A stretch of DNA of 55,075 nt from Alphaproteobacteria bacterium (GTDB lineage: Bacteria > Pseudomonadota > Alphaproteobacteria > RF32 > CAG-239): positions 1 to 55,075 of the forward strand of contig JAGAJR010000004.1 in assembly GCA_017626035.1 (NCBI GenBank), read 5' to 3'. Both the position numbers and the translations under genes were made by a program. A model generated the notes under the pieces. It searched no databases. It was not told the origin of the DNA and saw only the letters and a program-made list of their open reading frames with translations. Every line of letters begins with the position of its first letter. The stretch's first letter is position 1. Shown here piece after piece: positions 39,614 to 50,142 of this stretch.

Positions 39614-42302
39614 TAATGTCTTCAATGATTTTCATAAAACTGCGTTCGGTCAAAACTTCCGGCAGCACCATTCCGTCCGGTATCATCTTGCTGAACAAGA
39701 CATAGAACGGCAAGCCTTTTCTGCCAAACTTCTCCATAAAGTCAAGGACTTCTTCATTGTAATTGGTCCAATCGACTTCAATCAGCACAAATTTCTCTTC
39801 ATTTAACAAACGCCGCACCTGAAAATTCGAGAAAACAGCCACATCATTATACATACAGGTCAGGCACCAATCCGCCCCCACGGCAACAATAACTATATTG
39901 TCATCTTTTACATAATCGGCGATTTCCTGATAATTAATAAATTGAAGTTTATTTTCCAAATTAATTTTCCGGTGCCGGTCAAAATGACGATTAACGTCCA
40001 ATACGGAGAAAAAGACAAATATCAGGCATAACAAAATGATGACGGCATTAACCATATGATATGCCAATCGTTTAATTTCTCCGTCTTCCGACAAAAGTTC
40101 CATCTTTTTCACAATAGAACTTCTCAAAGCGATAAAAATGACAAAGGCCAACAGATATAAACTCAAGTGAATAATCGCTTTAACATCAGTCTGGGCATAC
40201 AAAACGCTCATCAGCCAAACTAAGGTTAAAAGCAACATCAATATCATAAAGCGGGAAAGTTTATTCATCCAGGCTCCCGGTTTAGGCAGATAAATCGAGA
40301 TGTCGGAAACAAATAACAACATCAGATACGGAATTGACAATCCCAGTGCAACCGCCGTCATAATCACAAAGATATCCACCATTGAGCCGGACAAAGCAAA
40401 ACCGACCGCCGTTCCCAGATAAGGAGCCGTGCACGGCGTTGCCATCACAACAACCAGAACTCCGGTCAAAAAGTGCATTATTCCGTCTTTGCTACCGGTT
40501 TTGGCAGACAGCCGGTTAACCCATTCAGGCGTCCGAAATTCTATCAGTCCGCAAAGCTGGGCGATAAACAAACTCACCACAAAAATCATCAAAACCAAAA
40601 AGACCGGATTTTGAAACTGCATTCCCCAACCGATGGAATGTCCCAGATATTTCAGCAAACATAAAACGGCCGATATTATCCAGAAAGACAGGAATATTCC
40701 CAAAATCGTCAGGAAAAATTCCCGGCGGAGATTTCCTGATTTTCGTTTTCCGAAACCGGTCAAAGAAATCAGCTTAACGGAAAGAACCGGAAAGACACAC
40801 GGCATAAAGTTAAGAATAAAGCCCCCCAATATTGCTATGAGGATTATTCCCAAAGAAAGTTGGTTTTGCATAAAATCAAACCAGGACGCTTCTTGTGCAA
40901 CCACTTTTTCACGGAAAGAGTCATGTTCATTATAACTTACCGTAATTTCAAATTCTTTTCCGACCAAATTATTTTGTTTTTCTTTTGGTATCAGGCGAAC
41001 CGTAATTTCATCATCGTTAATGGCAATTCGCGGACGCTGAAATTCCCAATGTTCTTCCCCGTCGGCAAAAACATCTACTTTTGCCGTTTCCCGCAGCCTT
41101 TTATAAACAAGCCTCAACACCTGCCCTTCGTCGTCGCCCCCGTCATCAATAACCGCGGCCTTCAATTTCAAATTACCGCCGGTTTGAGGCAGAAGATTGA
41201 AACTCTGGGTAACAAAATTACGGACGGCCGAACGGAAAACCATTCCCGGACGCAGCGTCATCTCCGGTTTAAAATTGACTTCGCGGCATTCGCCCGTTTC
41301 TATCCGGCACAGAGAAAACTTAACATCGGCCGTTAATTTTAAATCCGCTTGGTTGTCTTTGACTTCAAACAATACCGGTATGGCAAAATTTCCGCTATAA
41401 GCAATGATGTCGTTGTCTGCTCCTTCTTTGATAATTCTTTCCGGATACGGGCGAAAAGTTGATGCTTTTTCCAAATTTTCGGAAGCAGAAAAGTCAAAAG
41501 ACGGAGCCGGCAAGGTTCCCTTTTGATAAGCCAGCATGGCATATCCGTCGATAAGATTGAAATGAATGGCTCCGCGGACAGTCTTCTTATCGCCGATTTT
41601 GCTGTCTTCCGTAATCAGACGAACCCAGCTTTCATCTTGTTTTACCCATTCGCCCATACCGTCGCGGCCGCTGAACGGATCTTCATAAAACAGCCCGTAG
41701 AACGGAAGCTTTTTCCACTCCAGCTTTTTGAGCATACGGCTGAAATTTTCAAAAGTGTCTGCCGGCATTTCTTTTTCGGCATCTTTAATGTATTTTTCTT
41801 TAAAAGCTTTATAATCTCGGGAATCGGGACCATAAGACAAAACTTTTTTGAAGTCTTCAATAACAGCGACTTCATCGGGCTTTGTTTCAATATATTCTCC
41901 GGTATAGCCGGTATCATAATCTTCTTCGGCAACAATCAACGGCGGTTCTTCCGGCACCAGCATTTTTTCCTTAACCTTATCATATACCTCGCGGACAAAC
42001 CGATAAAATCTTACCCCGTCCCGAACCCATTCCGAACGGTCATAGAGCTGCTGCGTTGTCGCCTCTGGAAAGAATTTGGCCAAATCATCGGTCAAATCAT
42101 CAAAAATCATATCTCCCGGATAATTTTTTTCAAAAAAACTGCCGACTTCCCAAACCGTATTTATTTGATCCTGAAGGGTTATTTCCTTAGGCATATCGGC
42201 TTCGGTCAAATCCAATTCCACCAATCCCTCCTCAGCGGCGGGACAAATCATGCTGTTCAAAAAAAAGCAAGCAAAAAATATAAGATAAAAAATTTTTTTC
42301 AT
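39603..42302 (-). CDS. DsbD/ScsB-like membrane thiol-disulfide reductase with N-terminal extension (899 aa)
   Basis: Moves reducing power from cytoplasmic thioredoxin across the inner membrane to periplasmic partners. A signal peptide (IFYLIFFACFFLNSMICPA) precedes ~270 residues I do not recognise, then a DsbD-alpha/ScsB-like beta domain (~290-480). A CcdA/DsbD membrane domain with FMPCVFPVLSVKL and ATPCTAPYLGTAVGFA supplies the buried redox cysteines. A C-terminal thioredoxin domain has WCLTC (Trp812, Cys813, Cys816). Longer than E. coli DsbD (~565 aa) and ScsB. The extra N-terminal region is unusual. No dsbE/ccm gene is adjacent. Confidence 0.88.
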   Translation of the reverse strand: MKKIFYLIFFACFFLNSMICPAAEEGLVELDLTEADMPKEITLQDQINTVWEVGSFFEKNYPGDMIFDDLTDDLAKFFPEATTQQLYDRSEWVRDGVRFYRFVREVYDKVKEKMLVPEEPPLIVAEEDYDTGYTGEYIETKPDEVAVIEDFKKVLSYGPDSRDYKAFKEKYIKDAEKEMPADTFENFSRMLKKLEWKKLPFYGLFYEDPFSGRDGMGEWVKQDESWVRLITEDSKIGDKKTVRGAIHFNLIDGYAMLAYQKGTLPAPSFDFSASENLEKASTFRPYPERIIKEGADNDIIAYSGNFAIPVLFEVKDNQADLKLTADVKFSLCRIETGECREVNFKPEMTLRPGMVFRSAVRNFVTQSFNLLPQTGGNLKLKAAVIDDGGDDEGQVLRLVYKRLRETAKVDVFADGEEHWEFQRPRIAINDDEITVRLIPKEKQNNLVGKEFEITVSYNEHDSFREKVVAQEASWFDFMQNQLSLGIILIAILGGFILNFMPCVFPVLSVKLISLTGFGKRKSGNLRREFFLTILGIFLSFWIISAVLCLLKYLGHSIGWGMQFQNPVFLVLMIFVVSLFIAQLCGLIEFRTPEWVNRLSAKTGSKDGIMHFLTGVLVVVMATPCTAPYLGTAVGFALSGSMVDIFVIMTAVALGLSIPYLMLLFVSDISIYLPKPGAWMNKLSRFMILMLLLTLVWLMSVLYAQTDVKAIIHLSLYLLAFVIFIALRSSIVKKMELLSEDGEIKRLAYHMVNAVIILLCLIFVFFSVLDVNRHFDRHRKINLENKLQFINYQEIADYVKDDNIVIVAVGADWCLTCMYNDVAVFSNFQVRRLLNEEKFVLIEVDWTNYNEEVLDFMEKFGRKGLPFYVLFSKMIPDGMVLPEVLTERSFMKIIEDIKGR

Positions 42303-42401
42303 TTATTCGGCACTACTTTAAAAAATATGTTTTTAAAATACTTTATTCTGTGATAGAATACAAGTGTTGGTTTGATGATAATAACAATCGGATAAAACGT
42401 T

Positions 42402-42971
42402 ATGATTATAAACGACGGAAATTATTTAACGGGAAAATGCCTTGCCGCCATGCCGAACATGGATGACGAGCGTTTTGCCAATTCGCTGATTTATATCTGT
42501 TCACATACCAAAGACGGGGCAATGGGTTTTGTGGTCAATAAAAAAATTAAAGAATTCTCCTTTGCGGATTTAGCTAACCAACTTCCGATCAGCACCCTGA
42601 AACCCATTGAACCGATTGATTTGCACCAAGGCGGCCCTCTGGAAAAAATCCGCGGCTTTGTTCTTCATTCCACCGATTATATCAAGTCAGACACGATTGT
42701 CATTGACGAAAGCATCGCCGTATCCTCATCCATTGACATTATTACCGACATTGCATTCGGCAACGGCCCGCGTGAAAATTTAATCGCTCTGGGTTATGCC
42801 AGCTGGGCTCCTCAGCAGTTGGAAAAAGAAATCATCAACAACTCATGGCTGGTTACCACGCCAACACCGGAACTCGTGTTCAGAACCAAAGACGAGGAAA
42901 AATGGCAAAAAGCCATAGACTCCTTGGGTTTTGACATTAATTACCTCTCCTCTAAAGCCGGACGAGCCTGA
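42402..42971 (+). CDS. YqgE/AlgH family protein (UPF0301, 189 aa)
   Basis: A cytoplasmic protein with the family pattern: YLTGKCLAAMPNMDDERFAN, then SLIYICSHTKDGAMGFVVNK, HQGGPLEKIRGFVLHS, and LIALGYASWAPQQLEKEI with NSWL following. YqgE/AlgH homologues are widespread in proteobacteria, with no settled biochemical role. Single gene, divergent from the DsbD-like gene. It ends at a perfect palindromic terminator shared with the MscS gene. Confidence 0.93.
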   Translation: MIINDGNYLTGKCLAAMPNMDDERFANSLIYICSHTKDGAMGFVVNKKIKEFSFADLANQLPISTLKPIEPIDLHQGGPLEKIRGFVLHSTDYIKSDTIVIDESIAVSSSIDIITDIAFGNGPRENLIALGYASWAPQQLEKEIINNSWLVTTPTPELVFRTKDEEKWQKAIDSLGFDINYLSSKAGRA

Positions 42972-42992
42972 CATTTGCGTTTTTTCAGCGGG

Positions 42993-43020
42993 CAAGACAT
43001 AATATATTATGTCTTGTTTT
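42993..43020. terminator. Bidirectional terminator between yqgE-like and mscS-like genes
   Basis: CAAGACATAAT and ATTATGTCTTG form a 24-base perfect palindrome (42993-43016), followed by T-rich sequence. It overlaps the stop of the convergent MscS gene. Confidence 0.8.
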
Positions 43021-45382
43021 CTTTGTTTTGTTCCAGATAAACCGTTCTTTGCGGGTATGGAATATTGATATTAAGTTCCCGAAAACGCGTAATGATTTTT
43101 TCTCTGACATCATCGGCGACACCGGAACGGATGAAAACATTTCCGATAGAGCAGCTTAATTGAAAATCAATGCTGTTATCTCCGAAATTAATCAAAGCAA
43201 CCGCAGGGGCCGGATTGGCAAGAACATCCGGATTAGAGGACGCGATTTCCAACAATGTATTCCGAACCAAAACAATATCGCTGTTATAATCCACGCCGAC
43301 TTTAACGCTTATTCTTCCCGTTCGGCCGGAATAGGTATAATTTGTCAGGCTTTTGGAGAGGATGTCGGAGTTTGGAATAATAATGGTTGATTTATCCCCG
43401 GCCTCAATCTCGGTTGAACGCATATTAATCTGCTTTACCGTGCCTTCCTGACCGTTAATGTTAACCAAGTCGCCGATTTTAAGCGGACGTTCCCACAAAA
43501 TCGTCATACCCGCGGCCAAGTTGCTGACCATGTTTTGCAAACCTAAACCGACACCGAAGGACAACGCACCGGCAATAATCGTAATACTGCCGAGGTTTCC
43601 GCCCATAATCGCAATCGCCAACAGCCCCGAAATGATAAAACCTAGAAAGTTAATCGAAGAGACGACCGAATTGCGAACCCCGTCGCTCATTTCTATTTTG
43701 CTTAACCTTCCGCCGATAAAACTGTTTTTCAGCATTTTAAACAGGGAAAGCATAATAAAGAAGCTGACAATTCCCAACGAAATGGAGGTAATGGAAATAT
43801 GGACACCGCCGATGTTAAACCCAACCAAAAAGTTTTTAATCTTAACCAGCAAAAGGTCTACGGAAACGCCCCAAACCGCCAAAAGGGCAAAGAAAGCGGC
43901 CACCCAGATAACCGGCGTAAGAAACAATCCGAACCAAAACTCGGTTTTTACCAGCGTTCTGCGGTTAATGCGAAACGTCCGCACCCAAAAACGCAACAGC
44001 AACAGCTGGTGAAACATTCCGAAAATAAACTTATTGGAAATGTAAAAAACACCGACAATCAGAGCCGAAACAATGAAGCGGTCAATAATATACTCCGACA
44101 GGCGAATGTAACCAAACAGCGACAACGCAAAGGCAACACTCATGGCAAAAGCAATCGCCATGCTGACTTTGGACGAAGTCGTTAAATCTGCCACCGGGGC
44201 ATCTTCGGAGATTTCCTCGTCGGAAAGGCTTTTGCTGTCATACAACGCCCGTCTGGTTACCCAGATAATGCAAAAAGCTTTTACCGCATTGGCCATAATT
44301 TTGAGCGAATAAACAATTGAGGTATTGTAATTCATCTTGTCTGCCAAATCCTGAAAGAAAGATACGCTGCAAATCGCCGCCGCCGAAAATATCAGGGCGG
44401 AGCTGACCGAACGTGCCCTTTCGTCGGCAACCTCTATAATCCGCCATTTGCTGCTGTATGGAATGAAAACAACCTTCACCACCGCCTTAGACAGATAATA
44501 ATACAGCAAATATATTGCCGCTTTTTCTAAAAGCAGACCGAAAGAATCCGCATAAACCACGGGCGTATTTTTCAGCCAAAGCAAAAATGCTCCGATAATG
44601 GCCGCAGGAATAACCCCTCTGGCCACAAACATCCAAATTCCGGCTCGAACTTTTTGGGAATAATCAGGATATTCAACCGACCGGCGGTATCCGAGTTCCC
44701 GTTTAATGTAGCGTCTGAGCAAATAAGCCGCTATCAACGCTCCCAACATACTGACAACCACCAGCAGGATATTGCTGTTGACGACTGCCTGACGGTCAAG
44801 AGGCAGGTTTTTATACCAAATTATCGGGGATTTTATCAATTCAAAGACAAAAACGGCAAAATCGGCCAAAGATTTTCCAAACTCCTGCGGGTGGAAAATA
44901 GAGCTTTGTTTAACAAGAATATTGTTCAATAATTGACGATTGCGGATTTTAAGAATCAGATTATTTACATCATCAATTTTTGTTGTCAGCAAATCAATCT
45001 GGGTAATCTGGATTTTAGCTTTGTCCGCCAAAGAGGTAAACTCTTTGCGTTGGGAAGCGATACTTGCCGGTTCGGAATTCGGTTTTTCAGGAGCTTCGCC
45101 AAGGGTATTAAGTTTTTTTTGAGCGGAATCCTGCTCCGAAACATAATATTGTCTGGCCTGAGACAAATCGCCTTGCATTCGCGTCAAGGTTTGCAGGATT
45201 TCGGAAATCTGCCCTTTTTTGGCAGTGCCGGAATTCAGTTTGGCAGATGCAGCGTCCAGTTCTTTGCTTATCTGAGCAAAGTTTAACGACGGCGGCGTTT
45301 CCGCTCCGGGAGTTTGGGCTCCGGCCGAAAATGCGATTGTCAGAAAAAACGAAAATAAAAACGCCGAAATAATCTTTTTCAT
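43007..45382 (-). CDS. MscS-type mechanosensitive channel with DUF3772 domain (791 aa)
   Basis: A signal peptide (SAFLFSFFLTIAFSAGA) is followed by a periplasmic helical DUF3772 region (~30-170), about eleven membrane segments, and an MscS pore and beta domain near the end: GALSFGVGLGLQNMVSNLAAG (read in parts), ILWERPLKIGDLVNINGQEG and TIIIPNSDILSKSLTNYTYS. It releases solutes when membrane tension rises, protecting against osmotic shock. Size and the N-terminal domain place it with large MscK/YjeP-like channels. Monocistronic. Confidence 0.9.
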   Translation of the reverse strand: MKKIISAFLFSFFLTIAFSAGAQTPGAETPPSLNFAQISKELDAASAKLNSGTAKKGQISEILQTLTRMQGDLSQARQYYVSEQDSAQKKLNTLGEAPEKPNSEPASIASQRKEFTSLADKAKIQITQIDLLTTKIDDVNNLILKIRNRQLLNNILVKQSSIFHPQEFGKSLADFAVFVFELIKSPIIWYKNLPLDRQAVVNSNILLVVVSMLGALIAAYLLRRYIKRELGYRRSVEYPDYSQKVRAGIWMFVARGVIPAAIIGAFLLWLKNTPVVYADSFGLLLEKAAIYLLYYYLSKAVVKVVFIPYSSKWRIIEVADERARSVSSALIFSAAAICSVSFFQDLADKMNYNTSIVYSLKIMANAVKAFCIIWVTRRALYDSKSLSDEEISEDAPVADLTTSSKVSMAIAFAMSVAFALSLFGYIRLSEYIIDRFIVSALIVGVFYISNKFIFGMFHQLLLLRFWVRTFRINRRTLVKTEFWFGLFLTPVIWVAAFFALLAVWGVSVDLLLVKIKNFLVGFNIGGVHISITSISLGIVSFFIMLSLFKMLKNSFIGGRLSKIEMSDGVRNSVVSSINFLGFIISGLLAIAIMGGNLGSITIIAGALSFGVGLGLQNMVSNLAAGMTILWERPLKIGDLVNINGQEGTVKQINMRSTEIEAGDKSTIIIPNSDILSKSLTNYTYSGRTGRISVKVGVDYNSDIVLVRNTLLEIASSNPDVLANPAPAVALINFGDNSIDFQLSCSIGNVFIRSGVADDVREKIITRFRELNINIPYPQRTVYLEQNKENKT

Positions 45383-45589
45383 AAAAATCCCCTTTTGTTA
45401 CCGTTTTTGAATATGGGGATGAAGATTAAATAATCAAGAGACGGGCTGCCCTCCGTTTTATCAGAGGGCTAAATTTCCTCACAAATTCTGGAAAGAATAA
45501 ACTTATAATCCCGGTTTCGGAGATGCGTAACCTGCAGTTCACAAACCGTCATCATTCAGAGAAAAGTTAGCAAAAAAACACCATAGCAT
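45383..45589. other. Intergenic gap without a recognised gene
   Basis: Contains a short stem (GCCCTC...GAGGGC near 45450-45470). Otherwise I see nothing specific; it likely holds the MscS promoter and the 3' region of the HExxH protein gene. Confidence 0.4.
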
Positions 45590-47062
45590 CTAGAGGTTGT
45601 TACTTTTATTTTGTGCTATTTGATTCGGTATAGTGATTTGGGCTACCATATCGTTTTGGGTTTTAATCGTCTGTTCAATTGTTGGGGTAGCTTCTGTTTT
45701 TTTAGCAACAAGCATCTCTGCCATTCGTTTTTTTGCTGTTGAGCTCTTCAGTTTTATTCTTGCCTGATATTCTTTTTTCAAAAAATTACTCTCTGTATCA
45801 ATAACATTTTTCTTATCTGAGCCTTCTATCTTATCACGGGAATAAAACCTTGGAGCGTTCTTTTGATTCAGCCCCAGATTGACCATAGTTCGAGCAATCT
45901 CTTTACAAGATTTGTTCCCATCTATCTGAGCCTGAACGGTTTTAAGTTTTTTGATTGTGGCGTTGTTTTCGTTTAACACCTCTAAACATGACAGAACAGA
46001 CTTGGAAAAATCAAACCCGCCGATTGTTAAACCTTCCTGTGCAACCTTCTGAAAATTAGCGTCATTGGTCTGGTATTTTTCTGCCCAATAGCGGTCTTTA
46101 CCATCTACGCTTTCAAAAAGTTCTCTCGCTCGCGATAAACATTGTTGGTCATAACTTTTTCCATACTTTTTTATCCAGTTAGATGTGGTTATTTTTCCGA
46201 TTACATTCATTTCATTCAAGAATGCACTAGGACTATTATCTAACGGATTGATTTTTCTGCTTGCAATTGCCTCAAAATACCAAGAATACTCTTGTTTCTC
46301 CCAATCCATGCTTTTGTTGACATCATCTTTTGTGGTAATATAAGCATCCAGTGCTGTTTGCAGTTCCGGATTTTCAGTTAAATCAAACGTTGCCTCAACT
46401 TTTCCGTTTTGGCTGACCGTATATTTATTATCTTGTTTAGAAAAGGTTCCTTTTTGTGCAATCAGGGCCAGCTGTAATTTTTTCCCCTCTTTTGACGGGT
46501 GCTGAGCAATAGCTTTTAAAACATTCTTCTTGCTTGCGGCTATTTTCTTTTGCCCCTGTATATAGTTTTTTCTTACCAACAATATTTCCGCAATATTGGC
46601 ACCAATTTCATCAATTTGATCTATTTCATAAGCCTGATCAAGCCCCATAGATGCCATATATGCCAAGCATAATTTCCCATTGCTATCTATTATAGAGCTG
46701 CTGGCAAATACATCGTGTTGTTTTTCGTGTTGCACAAAATAAGGGAGAGCATCTTGTCTTTCTTGCATGAATCTGCTGTTCATTTTGATGTCAAAGTCTT
46801 GTCGGCTGTAAGCCCCCAGAACATTATCCCTCCTTTTTACATACTGAAAAGATACTGTTCGTTCTATAGGATTAGCCGTTTTCTCCATCTCTATGCTGTC
46901 TTTTTCATATTCTTGAGTGGCTTCATCCAGAGGTGCGTTTATCATCTCTGTCATTCTATTTTTCATTTCAGGAAAATCATTATCTACTGTTGTTACTTTC
47001 GCGGCCTGCGAACCTGAAGAAAACAACATTGTCGCACCTAAAAACCAGGTTTTAATACCCAT
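45590..47062 (-). CDS. Secreted protein with HExxH zincin motif (490 aa)
   Basis: A signal peptide (KTWFLGATMLFSSGSQA) is followed by a soluble protein. At about residue 115 is PYFVQHEKQHDVFA, an HExxH motif of zinc metalloproteases; roughly 45 residues later DEIGANIAEILL supplies a candidate third ligand Glu, as in gluzincins. The rest is helical and Lys-rich, with no other domain seen. I choose ATG 47062 because GAGG lies 9 bases upstream and the promoter -10 sits at 47096-47101, which rules out the frame's upstream ATG at 47104. Whether it is a peptidase is not shown. Confidence 0.75.
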   Translation of the reverse strand: MGIKTWFLGATMLFSSGSQAAKVTTVDNDFPEMKNRMTEMINAPLDEATQEYEKDSIEMEKTANPIERTVSFQYVKRRDNVLGAYSRQDFDIKMNSRFMQERQDALPYFVQHEKQHDVFASSSIIDSNGKLCLAYMASMGLDQAYEIDQIDEIGANIAEILLVRKNYIQGQKKIAASKKNVLKAIAQHPSKEGKKLQLALIAQKGTFSKQDNKYTVSQNGKVEATFDLTENPELQTALDAYITTKDDVNKSMDWEKQEYSWYFEAIASRKINPLDNSPSAFLNEMNVIGKITTSNWIKKYGKSYDQQCLSRARELFESVDGKDRYWAEKYQTNDANFQKVAQEGLTIGGFDFSKSVLSCLEVLNENNATIKKLKTVQAQIDGNKSCKEIARTMVNLGLNQKNAPRFYSRDKIEGSDKKNVIDTESNFLKKEYQARIKLKSSTAKKRMAEMLVAKKTEATPTIEQTIKTQNDMVAQITIPNQIAQNKSNNL

Positions 47063-47095
47063 AATACACCTCACACACATTATATTATTAATTTG

Positions 47096-47123
47096 ATTAT
47101 ACATTTTTCGAAAAATTTGTCAA
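47096..47123 (-). promoter_or_regulatory. Consensus promoter with palindromic operator in its spacer
   Basis: On the minus strand, TTGACA and TATAAT, both perfect, separated by 16 bases. Nearly the whole spacer is the 14-bp perfect palindrome ATTTTTCGAAAAAT (47103-47116). A repressor bound there would block RNA polymerase directly. Confidence 0.8.
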
Positions 47124-47191
47124 TGTGCATCTCTGAGTAAACTCAAGATTTTCTTGTAAGGAATGTAATAAAGTTTGCAATCTTTCAACAT

Positions 47192-47226
47192 AAAAAAACA
47201 CCCCGTCATCTTTCGACAACGGGGTA
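47192..47226 (-). terminator. Intrinsic terminator of secA
   Basis: On the minus strand ACCCCGTTGTC pairs with GATGACGGGGT (two internal mismatches) around a GAAA loop, followed by a T-run. Confidence 0.85.
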
Positions 47227-47242
47227 TTGGTTTTAAAATCCG

Positions 47243-49969
47243 TCAGGCGACCTGACCGTGGCAATGTTTGTATTTTTTGCCGCTGCCGCATGGACACAAG
47301 TCATTACGGGCAACTTTTCCCCATGTTTTAGGGTCGTTCGGGTCAACTTTCTGTCTTACATATTGGAACGGAACTGCTTTTTCTTCTTCGGCAGAAGAAT
47401 TATTTCCGACCAAAGCCTCAGGCTGTTCATGGATAGCCCGGACATTCTGCGGACGGGCATTCTGTTGTTCCAGCATATCAGCCGAATCATTCTGGATGCT
47501 TACGCGGCACAACAGGAATGTTGTTTTCTCACGAAGCTGATCAAGCATGATTGAGAACATATTAAATGCCTCTTTCTTATATTCGTTCAGAGGGTCTTTC
47601 TGTCCGTAAGCTCTCAGCACAATGGTATGACGCATCAAGTCCAAAGTGGCGATATGGTCTTTCCACAACTGATCCAACACTTGCAAAAGAATATTCTTCT
47701 CAACCAGACGCATTAACTCAGGTGGAACATCTTTGTTCTTTTCAGCCAGATTTTCTTCCATAGCGTTGATAATCCGGCTTTCCATTTCATCGGTGTCAAT
47801 TTCTTTTTCCGAAGCCCATTCTTTAAGCGGAAGCGTAAAACCGGTAATACGGTTGAGTTCCTGTTTTAACTCTTCCAAAGGCCATTCCGACGGAGTCAAA
47901 TGACGCGGCAGATAAGATGATACAATATCGGAAACATATTCCTGACGCATATCTTTCAAAGTATCGGAAACATCTTCCGTTTCCATCAATTCCTTACGCT
48001 GCTCATAAATAACCTTACGTTGGTCATTCATCACATTGTCGTATTTCAGCAAGTTTTTACGAATGTCAAAGTTGCGTTCTTCGACTTTCTGCTGAGCTTT
48101 TTCCAGTGCCTTGCTTATCCACGGGTGAACAAGAGCTTCGCCTTCCGGGAGCCCCAGTTTTTGGAGCATGGCACTCATTCTCTCCGAACCGAAAATACGC
48201 ATCAGGTCGTCTTCCATGGAGAGGAAGAACTTGGATGTTCCCGGATCGCCCTGACGTCCGCCGCGGCCTCGCAATTGGTTATCAATACGGCGGCTTTCAT
48301 GGCGTTCGGTTCCCAGAATATACAAACCTCCGGCGGCCAGAACTTTGGCTTTGCCTTCCTGAATCTCATTTTTGATTTTGTCTTTCAGAGCTTCAACCTG
48401 TTCCGGCGTTTCGTTTCCGGTCAATTCCTCTTTCAGACGCATTTCCATATTACCGCCGAGCTGGATATCGGTACCGCGGCCGGCCATATTGGTCGCAATG
48501 GTAATCGCCCCCGGAACACCGGCTTGTGCCACAATCGCAGCTTCGCGTTCATGATGGCGGGCGTTCAAAACCTCAAAGCGGACTTTGCTTCTGGCTCTCA
48601 GCATCTCGGCAATCAATTCGGATTTTTCAATGGAAGTCGTTCCCACCAAAATCGGCTGGCCTTTCTCATGACATTCCAAAATCGTGTCGATAATCGCTTT
48701 GTATTTTTCTTTTGCCGTGCGATAAATCTCGTCATGGTGGTCAACTCTTTGAACCGGGCGATTGGTCGGAATTTCCACGCAAGCCAAACCGTAAATATCG
48801 TTAAACTCGGCTTCCTCGGTCATCGCCGTACCGGTCATACCGGAAAGTTTCGGATACAAACGGAAATAGTTTTGGAAAGTGATGGACGCCAAAGTTTGGT
48901 TTTCAGACTGGATGTTTACGCCTTCTTTGGCTTCAATCGCCTGATGCAAACCGTCGCTGTAACGGCGGCCTTCCATCATACGTCCGGTAAACTCGTCAAT
49001 AATGACGACCTTGCCGTCTTTAACAATATAGTCGACATCGCGAATGTGCATTTTATGAGCCCGCAATGCCTGATTGACGTGATGAACCAGGCTGACGTTG
49101 GCAACATCATACAAACCGCCGTCTTTAATCAAACCAACCTCTTTGAGCAGCTGTTCAACGTGTTCCATACCGGCTTCCGTCAAAACAACCGTTTTGGCTT
49201 TTTCATCCATTTCATAATCGGCGTCAACCAGTTTCGGAATAACACGATTGACGCTGATATATTTTTCGGAAGAATCTTCGGCAGCTCCGGAAATAATCAA
49301 CGGCGTTCTGGCTTCATCAATCAAAATAGAGTCAACTTCATCGACGATTGCATAATTAAAAGGTCTTTGAACCATATCGGAAAGGGAAAACTTCATATTG
49401 TCGCGAAGGTAATCAAATCCCAATTCGTTGTTGGTTCCGTATATAATATCAGAATTATAGGCCTTGCGTCTTTCGTCATCATCTTTACCGTGAACAATAT
49501 AATCCACCGTCAAGCCCAAGAAACGGTAAACCTGCCCCATCCACTCGGCATCGCGTTTGGCCAAATAGTCGTTCACGGTTACAATGTGAACGCCCTTGCC
49601 TTCCAAAGCATTCAGATAAGCCGCCAAAGTTGCGACCAGCGTTTTTCCCTCACCGGTTTTCATTTCGGCAATCATACCGTTGTGCAAAACGATACCGCCA
49701 ATCAGCTGGACATCATAATGGCGTTGTCCGAGAGTTCTTTTTGCAGCTTCACGAACGGCGGCAAAAGCTTCCGGCAGCAAGTCATCCAGAGTTTCTCCGG
49801 AAGTCAGGCGTTTTTTGAACTCCTGAGTTTTATTTCTCAATTCTTCATCGCTTAATTTAATAAACTCAGGCTCCAAAGCGTTAATACGCTGGACGGTTTT
49901 ATATTGTCTTTTCACAAAACGGTCGTTGGCACTGCCAAACACTGCACGGGCTAAATTACCTAATAACAT
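47243..49969 (-). CDS. secA: Preprotein translocase ATPase SecA (908 aa)
   Basis: The motor that pushes secretory proteins through SecYEG. DEAD-type motor with Walker A MKTGEGKT (103-110), [20 protein letters not shown] and [14 protein letters not shown], a preprotein cross-linking domain, helical scaffold and wing domains. It ends with the Sec-B/zinc-binding tail [15 protein letters not shown] (three Cys plus Cys/His ligands), as in proteobacterial SecA. Length is normal. Divergent from the ppiC-type gene, a logical pairing because both serve export. Confidence 0.98.
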   Translation of the reverse strand: MLLGNLARAVFGSANDRFVKRQYKTVQRINALEPEFIKLSDEELRNKTQEFKKRLTSGETLDDLLPEAFAAVREAAKRTLGQRHYDVQLIGGIVLHNGMIAEMKTGEGKTLVATLAAYLNALEGKGVHIVTVNDYLAKRDAEWMGQVYRFLGLTVDYIVHGKDDDERRKAYNSDIIYGTNNELGFDYLRDNMKFSLSDMVQRPFNYAIVDEVDSILIDEARTPLIISGAAEDSSEKYISVNRVIPKLVDADYEMDEKAKTVVLTEAGMEHVEQLLKEVGLIKDGGLYDVANVSLVHHVNQALRAHKMHIRDVDYIVKDGKVVIIDEFTGRMMEGRRYSDGLHQAIEAKEGVNIQSENQTLASITFQNYFRLYPKLSGMTGTAMTEEAEFNDIYGLACVEIPTNRPVQRVDHHDEIYRTAKEKYKAIIDTILECHEKGQPILVGTTSIEKSELIAEMLRARSKVRFEVLNARHHEREAAIVAQAGVPGAITIATNMAGRGTDIQLGGNMEMRLKEELTGNETPEQVEALKDKIKNEIQEGKAKVLAAGGLYILGTERHESRRIDNQLRGRGGRQGDPGTSKFFLSMEDDLMRIFGSERMSAMLQKLGLPEGEALVHPWISKALEKAQQKVEERNFDIRKNLLKYDNVMNDQRKVIYEQRKELMETEDVSDTLKDMRQEYVSDIVSSYLPRHLTPSEWPLEELKQELNRITGFTLPLKEWASEKEIDTDEMESRIINAMEENLAEKNKDVPPELMRLVEKNILLQVLDQLWKDHIATLDLMRHTIVLRAYGQKDPLNEYKKEAFNMFSIMLDQLREKTTFLLCRVSIQNDSADMLEQQNARPQNVRAIHEQPEALVGNNSSAEEEKAVPFQYVRQKVDPNDPKTWGKVARNDLCPCGSGKKYKHCHGQVA

Positions 49970-50076
49970 TTATCTTATACCTTTTATATTATATACAAAT
50001 TCCTTTTACATTTAGTGTTTATACACCATAAAGTCAATACTTTGAACTTAAGTTATAAACTTATCAAAAAAATATC

Positions 50077-50104
50077 TTGGAATAATTTGCATATCTATTA
50101 TATA
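50077..50104 (+). promoter_or_regulatory. Candidate sigma-70 promoter of the ppiC-type gene
   Basis: TTGGAA (50077-50082), a 16-base spacer, and TATATA (50099-50104). It lies 39 bases before the ATG. Confidence 0.55.
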
Positions 50105-50142
50105 ACAATGAAAGTTACAATTTTTTATCGGAGGATAAGATA

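Noticed and set aside
41523-42353. 276-residue plus-strand frame
   Set aside because: Antisense to the N-terminal part of the DsbD-like gene, Phe-rich and low complexity, with no ribosome binding site.
48020-49855. 611-residue plus-strand frame
   Set aside because: It is entirely antisense to secA, has no signal of its own, and SecA is full length with all motifs.
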